A DNA stretch of 64,000 nucleotides from CAWCJL01 sp963795775 (GCA_963795775.1 CAWCJL010000001.1:196391-260390); one strand, 5' to 3'; positions 26,576-36,046 are shown, counted from the first letter of the stretch. Notes: generated by a model from the sequence alone, not told the origin. Program-made: numbers and translations.

Positions 26576-26639
26576 ACGCCGGCACCGCGTCGGTCTGGAG
26601 ATGGCTCGGAGGGCGGCAACTGCCGCGGAGGTGGCCGGT

Positions 26640-27458
26640 ATGTGGGGCATAGTGCCAGCAGCCGGCGCAGGGAGCCGGATTCAGCCGCTCGCGTTTTCAA
26701 AAGAGTTGTTGCCGGTGGGCAGCCGCATCGAAGGCGAAACGGAGCGGCCGCGCGCGGTCAGCGAATACCTGGTCGAGCGCATGATTCGCGGCGGCGCCGA
26801 CAAGCTCTGCTTTGTCATCTCGCCGGGCAAGTCGGACATCCTCGAGTACTACGGCTCCGGGCTCTGGGGCGCGGACATCGCCTATGTTGTGCAGCCGCGG
26901 CCAGGCGGGTTGTGCGATGCGGTCTTCCGTGCGCTCCCGCTGATCGGCCCCGACGAGCCGGTGCTCGTGGGACTGCCCGATACCATCTGGTTTCCTGAAG
27001 ATGGGCTGGCGCAACTGCCCGAAGACCGGCTCTCGTTTCTGCTCTTTCCCGTCGCGCGGCCGGAGTTCTTCGATGCCGTTGTAACCCGTGAGGACGGTGA
27101 GGTGGAGGAGATCCAGGTGAAGCAGCGCGATGCGCGCTCGCATTGGATCTGGGGAGCGTTCAAGATGCCGGGGCGCGTCTTCCACGAACTGCACGCGCTG
27201 TGGCGGCGGCCCGAGCGCGGCGACGAGTATTTCGGCACGCTGGTGAATGCGTACCTGGCGGAAGGCGGGCGGGCGACCGCGGTGCGCGCCGGGGAGTCCT
27301 ACGTGGACGTGGGCACGCTGCACGGGTATCGCGAAGCCATCCGGCTGTTGTCGGAGCGTCCTTATGCCGGCGCGCGCCCGGCCGCGCTCGGCCCCCGGGC
27401 AAACGGCGAAGCAGCGCCGGCGGGGAACAATGGCGTCAAGGTGGAGGGGCATGTCTGA
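26640..27458 (+). CDS. Sugar nucleotidyltransferase (GalU/RmlA-like)
   Basis: A 272-residue enzyme expected to make NDP-sugar from sugar-1-phosphate and NTP. The signature GIVPAAGAGSRIQPLAFSKE occupies residues 3-22 and an acidic GLPDTIW segment lies near 117; AYLAEGGRATAV and YVDVGTLHGYREA fit the family C-terminus. The ATG at 26640 has GGAGG eight bases upstream; an earlier ATG at 26601 lacks spacing. The stop overlaps the next gene by eight bases. It is probably the donor-supplying step of the cluster. Confidence 0.85.
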   Translation: MWGIVPAAGAGSRIQPLAFSKELLPVGSRIEGETERPRAVSEYLVERMIRGGADKLCFVISPGKSDILEYYGSGLWGADIAYVVQPRPGGLCDAVFRALPLIGPDEPVLVGLPDTIWFPEDGLAQLPEDRLSFLLFPVARPEFFDAVVTREDGEVEEIQVKQRDARSHWIWGAFKMPGRVFHELHALWRRPERGDEYFGTLVNAYLAEGGRATAVRAGESYVDVGTLHGYREAIRLLSERPYAGARPAALGPRANGEAAPAGNNGVKVEGHV

Positions 27459-28308
27459 GTCTGCCGGAGAAGCCGACCAGGAACGCCTCCGGCGCGCCAC
27501 CGCGCCCGTCACCGACGCTGTGCCTGCGCCCCGGGCGATGATCGTGGTGGCGCATCCGGATGATGAAGTGATCGCGCTGGGTGCGCGGCTCCGCCGTTAC
27601 TGCGATGCCGTTCTGCTGCATGTAACCGACGGCGCGCCGCTTGACGGCGGCGATGCGCGCGCGCACGGCTTCGCCTCGCTCGCAGACTACCGCGCGGCCC
27701 GGCGCAGGGAACTCGAAGCTGCCTGCGCGCTGGCCGGCATTCCCTCCTCGCAACTGCGGCAGCTCGGGATTCCCGACCAGCGCGCTGCGCACGCGCTGGG
27801 GAACCTGGCAGACCAAGTGCTGCAGCAGTTGCGCGAGTTCCGTCCGGAGGTGGTGGTCACGCATCCCTACGAGGGCGGCCACCCGGATCACGACGCATGC
27901 GCGTTCGCCGTCCACACAGCGGTGCGGCAGATGGCGGCGACGGGGGAGCAAACGCCGCTGATCGTGGAAGCGGCCTTCTATCACCAGGGGCCGCAGGGCG
28001 GCATCGAGACGGGCGTCTTTCTTCCCGGCAGCGGGCCTGCGGCGGTGGAGCACTGGTTGTCGCCGGAAGAGCGGGAGCGCAAGCAGGCGCTGCTTGCCTC
28101 CTTCCCCACCCAGCGTGAGACGCTGCAATTCTTCCCAGTGGACGTGGAGCGTTTTCGCATCGCGCCCGCCTACAACTTCGCCGAGCGCCCGCATCCGGGC
28201 AAGCTGTTCTATGAGTATTTCCTCTGGGGCATGACGGGCGATCGGTTCTGCAGCGAGGCACGCGCAGCGCAGGAGCGACTCCTGCGGGAGGCGGCCCCAT
28301 GCCGCTGA
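27451..28308 (+). CDS. PIG-L/LmbE-family deacetylase
   Basis: A zinc-dependent N-deacetylase related to MshB and BshB. The 285-residue product has the metal motif VVAHPDDEVIALG near residue 33 and the second motif THPYEGGHPDHDACAF near 135. There is no signal peptide, so it acts in the cytoplasm, probably on an N-acetyl-sugar conjugate. GGAGGGGC precedes the ATG at 27451, which lies inside the end of the nucleotidyltransferase gene. Its own stop overlaps the next start by ten bases. Confidence 0.85.
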   Translation: MSESAGEADQERLRRATAPVTDAVPAPRAMIVVAHPDDEVIALGARLRRYCDAVLLHVTDGAPLDGGDARAHGFASLADYRAARRRELEAACALAGIPSSQLRQLGIPDQRAAHALGNLADQVLQQLREFRPEVVVTHPYEGGHPDHDACAFAVHTAVRQMAATGEQTPLIVEAAFYHQGPQGGIETGVFLPGSGPAAVEHWLSPEERERKQALLASFPTQRETLQFFPVDVERFRIAPAYNFAERPHPGKLFYEYFLWGMTGDRFCSEARAAQERLLREAAPCR

Positions 28309-29411
28309 CAGTGCTGAGCATCGCGTACCCGTTTGCGCAGGTCAGGCCGGATACTGCAGGTGGCTCGGAGCAGATCCTGCTCGCGCTGGATCGGGCGCTG
28401 GTCCGGGCGGGGCACCGCTCCCTGGTGGTGGCGCAGGCGGGTTCCAGGATAGCCGGAACGCTGCTGCCGACGCCGGTCGAACCGGGGCAGATCACAGAAG
28501 CGCAGCGGGTACGGGTCCGCAGGTGGCACCAGGCCAACATCGACCGCGTGCTCGCGACGGAAACCGTGGATCTGGTACACATGCACGGGATCGATTTCCA
28601 CGAGTATGCGGTGCGGGCAAACGTGCCTGTATTGGTTACATTACATCTTCCGCCCTCCTGGTATCCGCCTTCCATCTGGGCGCGGCCACCGCAGCCGGGC
28701 CAGGCGACCATGCATCTGCAGTGTGTCTCGACGACGCAGCGCGCGAGTTGCCCAGCGGGTTTTCGCGATCTCCCGGTAGTAGCCAATGGCGTTTGCCTTC
28801 CGCAGCGGCGGCTACCGCGGCGCGCGCGCGGGTTCGCGCTGGCCTTGGGCCGCCTCTGCCCGGAGAAGAATCTGCACACCGCGCTCGATGCCGGCACGCG
28901 GGCCGGCATCCCGGTGCTGATCGGAGGCCAGGTATACCCGTACCCGGATCACCAGCGGTACTTCGCAGAGGAGATCGCACCCCGGTTGGCTGCGCCGGCA
29001 AACACCGTCGGGCACCGCTTCCTCGGGCTGCTGGGTCCGGCGCGCAAACGGCGTCTGCTGCGCGGCGCGCAGTGTCTGCTGCTGCCCACGCTTGCGCCCG
29101 AAACCAGCTCGCTGGTGGCGATGGAAGCCTGCGCGGAAGGCACGCCGGTGGTCGCCTTCCCCTCCGGCGCCGTTCCTGAAATTGTGCGGGACGGCGTGAC
29201 AGGATTCCTGGTGCGCGATGTAGACGAAATGGCCCGCGCGATCGGGCGCGCCGCTGAGATAAATCCGGAAATCTGCCGGCAACACGCCCGGGAGTGTTTC
29301 TCCGAACAGCGCATGATCGCCGACTACTTCGCCTTGTACGACGCCCTGCTCGCGGGCAAACCGCCGCAGGTCATCGAAACTGCCTCGACAGGGGCGTTCG
29401 CGCATGCCTAG
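28299..29411 (+). CDS. Glycosyltransferase family 4-like
   Basis: A 370-residue GT-B transferase. The N-terminus PLTVLSIAYPFAQV...TAGGSEQILLAL is typical of GT4, VHMHGIDFHE lies near residue 95 and VANGVCL near 160; the donor-binding end reads ETSSLVAMEACAEGTPVVAFPSGAVPEIV (~267-295), with the E-x7-E pattern of retaining enzymes. The size resembles MshA/BshA, but the identity to either is not established. It overlaps genes on both sides. Confidence 0.82.
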   Translation: MPLTVLSIAYPFAQVRPDTAGGSEQILLALDRALVRAGHRSLVVAQAGSRIAGTLLPTPVEPGQITEAQRVRVRRWHQANIDRVLATETVDLVHMHGIDFHEYAVRANVPVLVTLHLPPSWYPPSIWARPPQPGQATMHLQCVSTTQRASCPAGFRDLPVVANGVCLPQRRLPRRARGFALALGRLCPEKNLHTALDAGTRAGIPVLIGGQVYPYPDHQRYFAEEIAPRLAAPANTVGHRFLGLLGPARKRRLLRGAQCLLLPTLAPETSSLVAMEACAEGTPVVAFPSGAVPEIVRDGVTGFLVRDVDEMARAIGRAAEINPEICRQHARECFSEQRMIADYFALYDALLAGKPPQVIETASTGAFAHA

Positions 29412-30477
29412 TGGCTGCCGCACCGAGCTGGTGCGCACTGCCGAGGCTTTCGACGCGCTCGCGCCGGAGTGGTGGGAGCTGTGGCGACGAGACACCGCGG
29501 CCACGCCGTTTCAGTCGCCCGCGTGGCTGCTGCCCTGGTGGCATCATTTCGACGAAGGCGAGCTGCTGGCCATCGTGGTCCGCGACGCAGGAGGCAGGCT
29601 CATCGGACTGCTGCCGCTCTACATCTATCCCGACCCGCAGTCTTCACGCCGCAAGCTGCTGTTTGTCGGCGCGGGCACCAGCGATTACCAGGGCGGCGTC
29701 TTTGATCCCACGACGGCCGAGACGGCGGTGATCGCCGCACTGGATCGCCTGGCGACAATGCGCGATGCCTGGGACGAAACATACCTCGCGCACCTGCCAC
29801 CGGAGTCGCACCTGCTGCGAGTAGCGCGTCGGCTGGGCGCGCCGATCTTCTCTTCGGAACCCTGCTCGAAGATGCACCTGCCGCAGGACGGCGTGCTCCA
29901 CGGCAAGCTGCGCGGCAACCTGAACTACTACAGAAACAGGGCAGAGCGCAGTTACGAATTGCGATTTGTGACGGCTACACCGGAAACGGCGCTGATCTTC
30001 TTCGACCGGCTCATCGCGCTGCACGCCAAGCGGTGGCAAAGCCGCGGCGAGCCGGGAGTGCTCGAAGATCCGCGGGTGCTGGCCGCGAATCGCGAATCGA
30101 TTCCGCTACTGCTCGATGCGGAACTGCTGCGCATGCATGCCCTGTTGCTGGACGATGAGATGGTGGCGGTGCTCTACGGACTTGCCGACGGCCCGCATCG
30201 TCCGGAGCGCAAGGTCTACTACTACCTGAACGGCTTCGACCCGGATTACGGCCCTTTCAGCCCCGGCACGCTGCTGCTCGGCTTTGCCGTGGAGCGGGCC
30301 GTGGCCCGCGGTGCGTCCTGGCTCGACATGCTGCGCGGCGATGAGCCCTACAAGCGCCTGTGGGGCCCGGAAGTGGAGCCTACTTACGGAGTCGTTCTGC
30401 CCACCGCGGCCGCTTCGCCCACCGAGGAAAGCGACGCCATGCTCGTCCACATGGCCGGAGGCGAGCAGCAGAGGTGA
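29404..30477 (+). CDS. GNAT acetyltransferase, BioF2/CelD-like
   Basis: A 357-residue protein of the BioF2-like double-GNAT group, which includes aminoacyl and acyl transferases working on surface polymers. The first domain has LAPEWWELWRR and PFQSPAWLLPWWHHF (residues ~37-51). The second has KLRGNLNYYRNRAER near 162, then YYYLNGFDPDYGPFSPGTLLLGFAVERA near 276 and LDMLRGDEPYKRLWGPE at the end, as in the family. No membrane segment. It starts eight bases inside the preceding gene and ends in GTGA with the next. Confidence 0.8.
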   Translation: MPSGCRTELVRTAEAFDALAPEWWELWRRDTAATPFQSPAWLLPWWHHFDEGELLAIVVRDAGGRLIGLLPLYIYPDPQSSRRKLLFVGAGTSDYQGGVFDPTTAETAVIAALDRLATMRDAWDETYLAHLPPESHLLRVARRLGAPIFSSEPCSKMHLPQDGVLHGKLRGNLNYYRNRAERSYELRFVTATPETALIFFDRLIALHAKRWQSRGEPGVLEDPRVLAANRESIPLLLDAELLRMHALLLDDEMVAVLYGLADGPHRPERKVYYYLNGFDPDYGPFSPGTLLLGFAVERAVARGASWLDMLRGDEPYKRLWGPEVEPTYGVVLPTAAASPTEESDAMLVHMAGGEQQR

Positions 30478-31328
30478 GTGCCGCCCTCCCCAAGCTGAGC
30501 GTGCGCTGGACCGTGGGCGACGTTTCCGCGCGCGGCTTCGAAGAGCTGCGGCTGTCCATTCACGGCGCCGTACGGCTGTTTGGCCCGGAGACGGCCTACA
30601 CCGTATGCGTCAACTCGCTCTCTCTGGACGAAGCGCGCGAGCGTACCGGGGCGGTGCCGGACAATATCTCGTGGCGCGATGTATCGCGGGAGGTCCCTGC
30701 CTTTCTCCAGCCGCATTTCGACGCGGGCATGAGCGAAGGCGTGGGCTGGAAGCTGGCCCCGCTGCTTCTCTTTCCCGACCGCCATGAGCTGGCTCTGGAC
30801 AACGATTGCATCCTCTGGCGCAGGCCCGCCGCGCTCGATGCCTTCCTCGCACGCGAGGACGCATGCCTGATGGCGGAAGACGTCCGCCGCTGCCTGGGGC
30901 AGTTCGACCAGTGCTGTCCTCCCGGCCATCTGAACTCCGGCATCCGCGGATTGCCGTCGCACGCCGACCTGGCGGCAGCCATGCGCACCGTCCTGCGCGA
31001 ACAGGAACACGCGACCGGTGCGCCGGTCCTGCTCCGCTCGGAGCTCGATGAGCAGGGCCTCCAGGCCGCAGCGCTCGCGCGCATCGGAGAGGTGCTGCTG
31101 GTCTCGGCAGAAGACGTCACGATCTGCTCGCCCTTCTGGCCGCATCGCAGCGAACTGGGCCGCTGCGGCGCACATTTCGTGGGCTCGAACGCGCGGCACA
31201 TTTCGTGGAGCTACTACGACCGCCCCGCCGATGCATGGATGGAAGAACACTGGCATGCGGTGCGGCCGGAGATCTATCGCCGCGTCGGGCTGCCAGTACC
31301 GGCAGCCAGCCTTCCAGCCGTGGTCTAA
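30474..31328 (+). CDS. Putative GT-A-type glycosyltransferase (DxD protein)
   Basis: A 284-residue protein I cannot place in a named family. It shows PLLLFPDRHELALDNDCILWRRP near residue 100-122; a hydrophobic strand ending in D-N-D is the form of the metal/NDP-sugar DxD motif of GT-A enzymes. CCPPGHLNSGIRGLP follows near 142. The GTG start at 30474 overlaps the previous stop (GTGA). As the last gene of the six-gene cluster it is probably another transfer step. Confidence 0.6.
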   Translation: MSAALPKLSVRWTVGDVSARGFEELRLSIHGAVRLFGPETAYTVCVNSLSLDEARERTGAVPDNISWRDVSREVPAFLQPHFDAGMSEGVGWKLAPLLLFPDRHELALDNDCILWRRPAALDAFLAREDACLMAEDVRRCLGQFDQCCPPGHLNSGIRGLPSHADLAAAMRTVLREQEHATGAPVLLRSELDEQGLQAAALARIGEVLLVSAEDVTICSPFWPHRSELGRCGAHFVGSNARHISWSYYDRPADAWMEEHWHAVRPEIYRRVGLPVPAASLPAVV

Positions 31329-31363
31329 CGGCCGCTTTTAGTCAGCCCCGGTAGCCGCCAAAG

Positions 31364-31381
31364 CTGTTCGGAAACGGACAG
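31364..31381. promoter_or_regulatory. Interrupted palindrome upstream of the orphan permease
   Basis: ctgttcg-gaaa-cggacag is near-symmetric (arms ctgt-cg and cg-acag), and a half-like ctttcggacac follows at about 31391. It lies about 140 bases before the permease start and could be an operator. Not tested for recurrence. Confidence 0.25.
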
Positions 31382-31521
31382 CGCGCGCCGCTTTCGGACA
31401 CGGGCTTCGGCCCAGTCCCGCCTCACCCACGCCAAATCCCCTGAAAACAAGCCAAGACTCCGGCGCAACACTTTGGCTGGCCAGATGCACCTATTGCCGG
31501 CAGACTGCCAGGAGGAGAGCG

Positions 31522-34092
31522 ATGCACATGCTGCTTCAGAATCTTCGATATAGCTTTCGGCAGTTGCGCAAAGCGCCTGGTTTCGCCATCACCGCGATAC
31601 TGACACTGGCGCTCGGCATTGGCGCGACCACCGCCATCTTCACCCTGGTCGATGCCGTACTGCTGCGCTCGCTGCCGGTCAGCAAGCCGGGCGAACTCTG
31701 GCGCGTGGGCAGCCACAACGAGTGCTGCTATGAAGGCGGGTACCGTCAGGAAGGCGAGCAGCATCGCCCCGACTTTTCCATCTTTTCCTACCCGTTCTAT
31801 CAGTACCTGCGAGACCATACTTCCGGTTTCAGCAGTCTGGCGGCCTATCAGGCAGGGCAGGAAATGTTCAGCGTGCGGCCCCAGGGAAGCCCGGCCGCTC
31901 CGGTCTCTTCCCCGGGCATCTTCGTTTCCGGCAATGCTCTTTCCACGCTGGGCGTGCAGGCCTACCTGGGGCGCACTATCAGTCCTTCTGACGATCAGCA
32001 GGGAGCCCCGCCCGTCGCCATGATGAGCTACCGCGCCTGGAGCCAGGATTACGGCTCGCGCCCCGCCGTGGTGGGTGCGCCCTATATGGTGAATGGCCGG
32101 CCGGTGACCATCATCGGTATCACGCCTCCGGGATTTTACGGTGACCGGCTGAACGATACCCCGCCCGACTACTACGTTCCGCTGGCGGACGAGCCGCTCA
32201 TCAAGGGACTTTCCTCCGTACTCCTGCTGCCCACGCCGCACTGGCTGCACCTGATTGGCCGCATCGCTCCCGGCACGGACGTGCGCGCGGTCAACGCGCA
32301 GGTCAACGTGGCGCTCCAGCAATGGCTCCACTCGCAGTACGCGCAGATGACCGCCGATGAGCGGAAGCATCTGCCCGAGCAGAAGACGCAACTGACGCCG
32401 GGCGGCGCAGGCATCACCTCCATGCAGGAGCAGTTCAGCAGCGGTCTGCACATCCTGCTGGCGGCTTCCTTGTTTGTGCTGCTCATCTGCTGCGCAAACC
32501 TGGCGAACCTGATGCTGGTCCGCGGCATGGCGCGGCGGCTGGGCACGTCCGTTCGCCTGGCGCTGGGCGCGCCGCGCGCGCACCTGGTGCGGCAGGCGCT
32601 GGTGGAAAGCGTGGTGCTCTCGCTGCTGGGCGGCATTGCCGGCCTGGTGGTCGCCTTTGTCGGCACGCGCGCCATTCTGCAACTTGCGTTTGCCGAGTCC
32701 AAAGGGCTGCCGCTCCACGCCACGCCGTCGTTGCCGGTGCTCGCCTTCTGCCTGTTTGCTTCACTGTTTACGGGCATCCTGTTTGGCATGGCTCCGGCCC
32801 TGCTCACCTCGCGGACGAACCCGGTAGAGGCCATGCGCGGCGCCAATCGCGGTACGCAAAAGGGCGCGGCGCTGCCGCAGAAGGCGCTGGTAGTGCTCCA
32901 GGCCGCGGTCTCGCTGGTGTTGCTTTCCGCTGCGGCTTTGCTGACCGGGAGCCTGGCTCATCTCCAGACACAACACTACGGTTTCCAGCCGGCAGGACGC
33001 ATCGTCGTCCATATGGACGCCGACCGCTCCATTACGCAACCGGAGCAGTACGCGGCCTTTTACCGGCGGCTCATGGAATCGATGAGCCGGCTGCCGGGCG
33101 TAAGCGGCGCCGCTTACGCACTCTATAGCCCGATGGAAGGAAATAACTGGAGCACCGCGACCTTCGTCGAAGGCAAGCCGCCCAGCGTGCGCCCGGAAGA
33201 AAACAGCTCCTCGTACAACCGCGTTGGCCCTGGCTACTTCAAGGTGGTGGGAACCCGCATCGTGCAAGGGCGCGCCATCACCGACGATGAAGCCGTGCAG
33301 GGCCGGCCTGTGGCCGTGGTGAATGAGGCCTTTGTGCGCAAGTTCTTCGGGAAACAGAACCCGTTGGGACATCACATCGGACTCGATGAGCTGAGCCACG
33401 CGGGCGAGTATGAAATCGTCGGCGTCTCCGAGGACACGCGCTACTCCACCTGGGACCTGCACGACCCCATCCGGCCCATGTGGTTTATGCCGATCGCCCA
33501 CTGGTCGGTGTGGGACAAGCCGGAAGAGAAGACCGGGGAAGATCGCAGCCATTTCGCCAACGCCCTGGTGCTGGAGAGCTCTGCTTCGGCCAGTTCGCTC
33601 GAGCCGCAGGTGCGGCAGGCGCTGGCCAGCGTCGATCCCAACATTGCCGTGGACAACATGCAAACCATGCAGCAGCAGGTGCGCGATCAGTTCACGCAGG
33701 AGTCGCTCCTTGCGCGTCTGGCGGAGATCTTCGGCATCCTGGCCCTCGTGCTCGCCTCCATTGGCCTGTACGGCGTCACCGCGTACACGGTGGAGCGGAG
33801 GACGGGCGAGATCGGTATTCGCATGGCACTGGGTGCGGATCGCGTTTCCGTGCTTCGCCTCGTCATGCGCGGCGCCTTCGGCCAGGTGCTGCTCGGGCTC
33901 ATCATCGGCGTTCCTGCCGCGCTGCTCTTTGGACGGCTCATGGCCGGCCAGCTTTACGGCATCACACCTTACAGCCCGATGGTGCTGTGCGCAGCGGCGC
34001 TGGTGCTGGCGCTTGCAGCCGGGCTCGCAGCGGTCCTGCCTGCCGTGCGCGCTGCACGGATTGAGCCGATGGTAGCCTTGCGCACCGAATAG
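31522..34092 (+). CDS. Orphan FtsX/MacB-type ABC permease (ADOP)
   Basis: An 856-residue inner-membrane protein of the 'acidobacterial duplicated orphan permease' type: two MacB periplasmic core plus FtsX domain units in one chain and no ATPase gene beside it. The start LLQNLRYSFRQLRKAPGFAITAILTLALGIGATTAIF is characteristic. Membrane helices are near residues 20-45, 315-345, 370-390, 415-435, 455-480 and three in the last 130 residues, where ERRTGEIGIRMALGA (FtsX signature) lies. Substrate and energy source are unknown. AGGAGGAGAGCG precedes the ATG. Confidence 0.88.
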   Translation: MHMLLQNLRYSFRQLRKAPGFAITAILTLALGIGATTAIFTLVDAVLLRSLPVSKPGELWRVGSHNECCYEGGYRQEGEQHRPDFSIFSYPFYQYLRDHTSGFSSLAAYQAGQEMFSVRPQGSPAAPVSSPGIFVSGNALSTLGVQAYLGRTISPSDDQQGAPPVAMMSYRAWSQDYGSRPAVVGAPYMVNGRPVTIIGITPPGFYGDRLNDTPPDYYVPLADEPLIKGLSSVLLLPTPHWLHLIGRIAPGTDVRAVNAQVNVALQQWLHSQYAQMTADERKHLPEQKTQLTPGGAGITSMQEQFSSGLHILLAASLFVLLICCANLANLMLVRGMARRLGTSVRLALGAPRAHLVRQALVESVVLSLLGGIAGLVVAFVGTRAILQLAFAESKGLPLHATPSLPVLAFCLFASLFTGILFGMAPALLTSRTNPVEAMRGANRGTQKGAALPQKALVVLQAAVSLVLLSAAALLTGSLAHLQTQHYGFQPAGRIVVHMDADRSITQPEQYAAFYRRLMESMSRLPGVSGAAYALYSPMEGNNWSTATFVEGKPPSVRPEENSSSYNRVGPGYFKVVGTRIVQGRAITDDEAVQGRPVAVVNEAFVRKFFGKQNPLGHHIGLDELSHAGEYEIVGVSEDTRYSTWDLHDPIRPMWFMPIAHWSVWDKPEEKTGEDRSHFANALVLESSASASSLEPQVRQALASVDPNIAVDNMQTMQQQVRDQFTQESLLARLAEIFGILALVLASIGLYGVTAYTVERRTGEIGIRMALGADRVSVLRLVMRGAFGQVLLGLIIGVPAALLFGRLMAGQLYGITPYSPMVLCAAALVLALAAGLAAVLPAVRAARIEPMVALRTE

Positions 34093-34108
34093 CGAGGGGC
34101 AAAACAAC

Positions 34109-34134
34109 AGGGCGTCCGCGAAGGACGCCCTTAA
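34109..34134 (+). terminator. Terminator between convergent genes
   Basis: A perfect 9-base stem agggcgtcc / ggacgccct with a five-base loop follows the permease gene by 17 bases. It is flanked by A-rich and short T-rich sequence and may serve both convergent genes. Confidence 0.65.
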
Positions 34135-34153
34135 TATCACCAGTGCTGTTACA

Positions 34154-36046
34154 TTATTTACCTTTGACCTTCGCCGGCGCCGTGGGCAGGTAGTACCGGA
34201 ACGAAGTCCACACGCCGTTGTCGATCCCCTTGGGCGCCAGGCTGCCGGCCCCCGACCAGGCGTGCCGGGTGAAGTAGCTGTACTGGATGCCCTGGCGCAG
34301 GCGGCCCTTGTCTCCCTTGTACAGGTCATACCAGTAGCCCAGCGTGCCTTCCTGCACGTCCTTGGTATCGGCATTGCAACTGCTCTGCGCGCCCGGAGCG
34401 TAGGCGGCGGTAGGCAGCGGCTCGGTGAAGCAGCCGGAGTTGTTTGCCGCGTATCCGCCGTAGCCTTCGGTCGCGGTGTGTGCCGCGTTGGTGAAGAAAT
34501 AACGCCGCAGCGTGCCGTCCACGCCATAGTTCGCGTAGAGGTCGAGCCGTGGCGTGGCGTGGTACTCCAGCGTGCCCAGCGCGGAGTAGCCGTGGATCAG
34601 CGCCAATTGCGCATCCGGCCGCAGCGTCAGGTCCGCGATCTGGCTGCTCCCGTAGCGGCCGATGCCGTCGCCCCACAGACCTTTAACGCCGACTTCGAGG
34701 TGCTTGTGAAGCGTAGGCACGCGCATGCTGCCACCCACGCCGCCGCCGACTGTGGTGTCGTTATAAGCGCGGGCCGCGGTGCCGGTAAGGGTGCCGGTCG
34801 AGCTGACGACCGTGTTCGGGTAAACGCGGTTGCGGAAGAAGCGGCCGATGCCGAACACTTCATAGTGGCCGCCAAAAGCTGGCTCGAAGGCCACCTTTAG
34901 AATCATGTCGGGTGCGACGTTTGAAGCGTAGTTAGCCGTCGAGTTATACAGACCGCCGCCCGTGCCCGCGACGCCGACGAACTCATTCAGCGGCAGGCTG
35001 TGGCCGCTCACGGCCGGGATCTGCGGATTTTCCACGGAAGCGCCGAGCCAGAACCGGTTGTCGAAGTTCTTTACCACGCGCGCGCCGTACTGGCGCTCCC
35101 ACACAAAACCGACGGAGTACTGCGAATCGATGGTGCTGGGCAGGGCCTCCGTCCGGTTCTCGATGCCGGTTTTATTCTCCGTGGCCAGCGACCACATCTG
35201 ACCGGCGGTGAAGCTGATCCCGTTCTCAAAGCGCGCCTGGCCCCACAGTTGCCGCTGGCGCAGGCTGTAACTGTTGCTCTGGTTGTTGTTGGAGGTGACA
35301 GCGGCGGAAAGGAAGTCCGCCTCGTAATAGCCGGACAGGTGCAGCGATCCCGTGTCGCCGCGCGCCAGCAGGGCAATGCGTGACTGGCGGCCGGAGCCGT
35401 AGAACTCCGAGACCTTGGCCTGCGCCTGGTTGCTGTAGGGAATGCCGGTAAAGGGCGTGTTGATATCGCCGCCGGTAGCACGGTTGCGATACACGGTTTC
35501 CGCCGCCAGGAAGCTGCCTTCGGGCGAGAGCGTAATTCCCTGGTAATGAATGGCGTCGGGGTGATCGACTTTCTGGCTCAGCACCGTTTGCGTTTCCTGC
35601 ACCGTCGAAGCGAGCGAGGTGCTGTTCGACTTCAGGTCTGAAACTGCGCCCTGCAGATTGGAAACCGCGGTGGCGCTTTCCGCCAACGTCGAAGCCTGCT
35701 GCTGCGACTGGGTTTGCGCCTGCTGCGCGCTCGCAGCAGCCGTCTGGGAGGCCTGCTGTGCCTGCTGCAGTTGCGCATTGCTGTCGGCCAACTGCTGCCG
35801 GAGCTGCTGGAGCTGGGCCGATTGCTGCTGCATCTCGGTGCGCAGCTCTTCAATCTGCGATTGGATCGAAGGTGTATGCGCCACGGCTCTGCGCCGCGTG
35901 CGGGGTGCGGCTTCACGATGCGTGCGCGGTGCGGTGCTGCGCGTGCCGGCCTTGGGCGTTGTCGCTCCCGCGGTCTGCGCCTGCGCGGCCGCTGCCATTG
36001 CAGACACCAACACGCAGGTAGCCAGCGCCTTGAGGTGGTTTGTCAT
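34154..36046 (-). CDS. Outer-membrane porin-like barrel with N-terminal coiled coil
   Basis: A 630-residue exported protein. The signal peptide (LKALATCVLVSAMAAAAQAQ) ends near residue 24. A basic linker follows. Residues ~60-155 are a Gln/Ala-rich coiled coil (SQIEELRTEMQQQSAQLQQLRQQL and onward), then a long region of alternating beta strands with aromatic residues (GSLHLSGYYEADF, ARFENGISFTAGQMWSL, ending VWTSFRYYLPTA) typical of a 16-18-strand barrel. The coiled coil recalls OprP/OmpM-like periplasmic anchors. The ATG at 36046 has AGAGAGG upstream. Its substrate is unknown. Confidence 0.75.
   Translation of the reverse strand: MTNHLKALATCVLVSAMAAAAQAQTAGATTPKAGTRSTAPRTHREAAPRTRRRAVAHTPSIQSQIEELRTEMQQQSAQLQQLRQQLADSNAQLQQAQQASQTAAASAQQAQTQSQQQASTLAESATAVSNLQGAVSDLKSNSTSLASTVQETQTVLSQKVDHPDAIHYQGITLSPEGSFLAAETVYRNRATGGDINTPFTGIPYSNQAQAKVSEFYGSGRQSRIALLARGDTGSLHLSGYYEADFLSAAVTSNNNQSNSYSLRQRQLWGQARFENGISFTAGQMWSLATENKTGIENRTEALPSTIDSQYSVGFVWERQYGARVVKNFDNRFWLGASVENPQIPAVSGHSLPLNEFVGVAGTGGGLYNSTANYASNVAPDMILKVAFEPAFGGHYEVFGIGRFFRNRVYPNTVVSSTGTLTGTAARAYNDTTVGGGVGGSMRVPTLHKHLEVGVKGLWGDGIGRYGSSQIADLTLRPDAQLALIHGYSALGTLEYHATPRLDLYANYGVDGTLRRYFFTNAAHTATEGYGGYAANNSGCFTEPLPTAAYAPGAQSSCNADTKDVQEGTLGYWYDLYKGDKGRLRQGIQYSYFTRHAWSGAGSLAPKGIDNGVWTSFRYYLPTAPAKVKGK

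Noticed and set aside
25466..31328. Mycothiol or bacillithiol pathway
   Set aside because: The GT4 and PIG-L members fit, but no MshC/BshC-like ligase is present and the acyltransferase is of the BioF2 type; kept as an open comparison only.
32761..34527. Long minus-strand open frame of 588 codons
   Set aside because: Antisense to the orphan permease and part of the porin-like gene; low-complexity composition and no motif.
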